From Gammaproteobacteria bacterium (GTDB lineage: Bacteria; Pseudomonadota; Gammaproteobacteria; GRL18), in contig JAGLFC010000043.1 in the NCBI GenBank assembly GCA_023144715.1, positions 1 through 7,733 on the forward strand: 7,733 nt of DNA. Direction: 5' to 3'. A program made the position numbers and the translations under genes. Under the pieces are notes generated by a model. That model did not search any database. It saw only the letters and a program-made list of their open reading frames with translations, and was not told where the DNA came from. Shown piece after piece: positions 6,854-7,733 of this stretch. Numbering within the stretch: the first letter of the stretch is position 1; every line of letters starts with the position of its first letter.

Positions 6854-7733
6854 ATCAAGATAAAATAAAAAAGTATGACGATTATTTTTCTTGGCAAAAT
6901 AAGTCTCGTCAATCAGCAGATGGGCAATTAAAATTTTCTAAAAAAATACTCGAACCCATACGTTATTATCTGTACAGTTTGATCACTCTATTCATTGCCC
7001 GAAAACCCTTAAAACACTATTCTTGTGATATTTTGTTTTTACATGCCTCAGAAAAATCAAAAGCACTCCATTTGCGTGATCCACTTATATTAGAATTAAA
7101 CAAAAAAGGGCTGATCGTCCTCGAAACCGCACAGCAAAGACCCACCACCATTCTCAAAAAACGTTTATTAAATAAATACCAATACCCTATCCCATTTAAG
7201 TATTTGTTTATTGCCAGTTATGTACAGTTTATTGTGGAGCGTTATCAACCCAAAATTATTATTACCGATAGAAATGGTTCAATTTATTCGAGTTTTTTAA
7301 AAGAAGCTATTCAACCTTATGGTAAGCTCGTACATATTGCTCATTGTGTGGCAACAGATAATTTTGCTCGCTTTAGTTTGATTGATTATGATTATTATTT
7401 TTTATATGGTACCAGTTCACTTGATAAAATCATGCAACGCTCTGTACGTTTTGGTTCAACAAAAGCGGTGTTAACAGGGTCTTATTTTGCTCATAAAGAC
7501 TTTAATTTAAGTGCCAGTCGTGCCAATAAAAATATATTATTATTTGGTATGTACCCTGATTTAGAAAAAAACCCCACTTATTATGCAATTTATAATACCG
7601 TCAAACAATGGGCTAAAAATAATCCTGATATGACACTTTATTTTAAGCCTCATCCCAGAAGTCATAATGATTATTGGCAACTTGCCTCACACACTATGGA
7701 TAACATCATTGTCTTAGAAGCGACCGAAAAACT
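6850..7733 (+). CDS. Putative surface-polysaccharide glycosyltransferase, GT-B/CDP-glycerol transferase-like, C-terminus cut by window edge
   Basis: ATG at 6850 overlaps the kdsB-like stop in an ATGA, and the frame stays open for 294 codons to the right edge. I do not recognise an exact family. The N-terminus is basic and rich in aromatic residues, with a short hydrophobic stretch (about 39-50) that could touch the membrane. A first alpha/beta domain follows: DILFLHASEKSKALHLRDP (60-78), then IIITDRNGSIYSS (136-148) and LVHIAHCVATDNFARF (160-175). After a linker with LTGSYF (208-213) a second domain begins with NILLFGMYPD (228-237) and carries YFKPHPRSHNDYW (264-276). A KPHP-type turn early in a second Rossmann domain is typical of GT-B transferases of the TagF/CDP-glycerol, KpsS-like and polysialyltransferase-like groups. 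By position it may use the CMP-sugar made upstream, but this is inference and the expected C-terminal nucleotide-binding part lies outside the window. Confidence 0.6.
   Translation, partial: MNQDKIKKYDDYFSWQNKSRQSADGQLKFSKKILEPIRYYLYSLITLFIARKPLKHYSCDILFLHASEKSKALHLRDPLILELNKKGLIVLETAQQRPTTILKKRLLNKYQYPIPFKYLFIASYVQFIVERYQPKIIITDRNGSIYSSFLKEAIQPYGKLVHIAHCVATDNFARFSLIDYDYYFLYGTSSLDKIMQRSVRFGSTKAVLTGSYFAHKDFNLSASRANKNILLFGMYPDLEKNPTYYAIYNTVKQWAKNNPDMTLYFKPHPRSHNDYWQLASHTMDNIIVLEATEK

Noticed and set aside
6691..6912. Minus-strand 73-codon open frame across the junction of the kdsB-like and glycosyltransferase genes
   Set aside because: It lies antisense to conserved coding sequence, including the PLEAIEDIEILRF helix; no independent support.

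Overview
The window looks like a piece of an AT-rich gammaproteobacterial chromosome. RlmN, an MsbA that follows the E. coli protein almost end to end, an O-antigen ligase and a KdsB-type cytidylyltransferase together indicate a Gram-negative cell with lipopolysaccharide. I cannot name the genus. There is no sign of insertion sequences, CRISPR, tRNA or rRNA, and coding density is very high.

Left half, minus strand (read right to left): an O-antigen ligase (waaL-like, 2548-3720), 7 nt later the lipid A-core flippase msbA (798-2540, GTG start), then a 99-nt gap holding a good sigma70-like promoter for rlmN, which runs off the left edge (1-698, C-terminus missing). WaaL and MsbA act one after the other at the inner membrane: MsbA flips lipid A-core to the periplasmic face and the ligase joins polysaccharide to it.

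Centre: a 121-nt divergent intergenic region (3721-3841) carries a strong waaL-msbA promoter on the minus strand (ATGACA, 17 nt, TATAAT). The plus-strand promoter is not clear.

Right half, plus strand: four tightly packed genes that look like one translationally coupled operon. They are a two-domain aldolase (DRE-TIM/HMGL-like barrel plus an uncharacterised C-terminal Rossmann-like domain, TTG start at 3842), a HAD phosphatase overlapping it by 14 nt, a divergent KdsB-like CMP-sugar synthetase 5 nt further on, and a putative GT-B-type surface-glycan transferase joined by an ATGA overlap and cut by the right edge.

The most interesting reading is that aldolase, phosphatase, CMP-transferase and glycosyltransferase parallel the Kdo route (KdsA, KdsC, KdsB, Kdo transferase), with an unrelated aldolase replacing the PEP-dependent synthase. 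That would make and attach an unusual 3-deoxy-2-ulosonic acid in the surface polysaccharide. The chemistry is inferred; only the gene identities and layout are seen.
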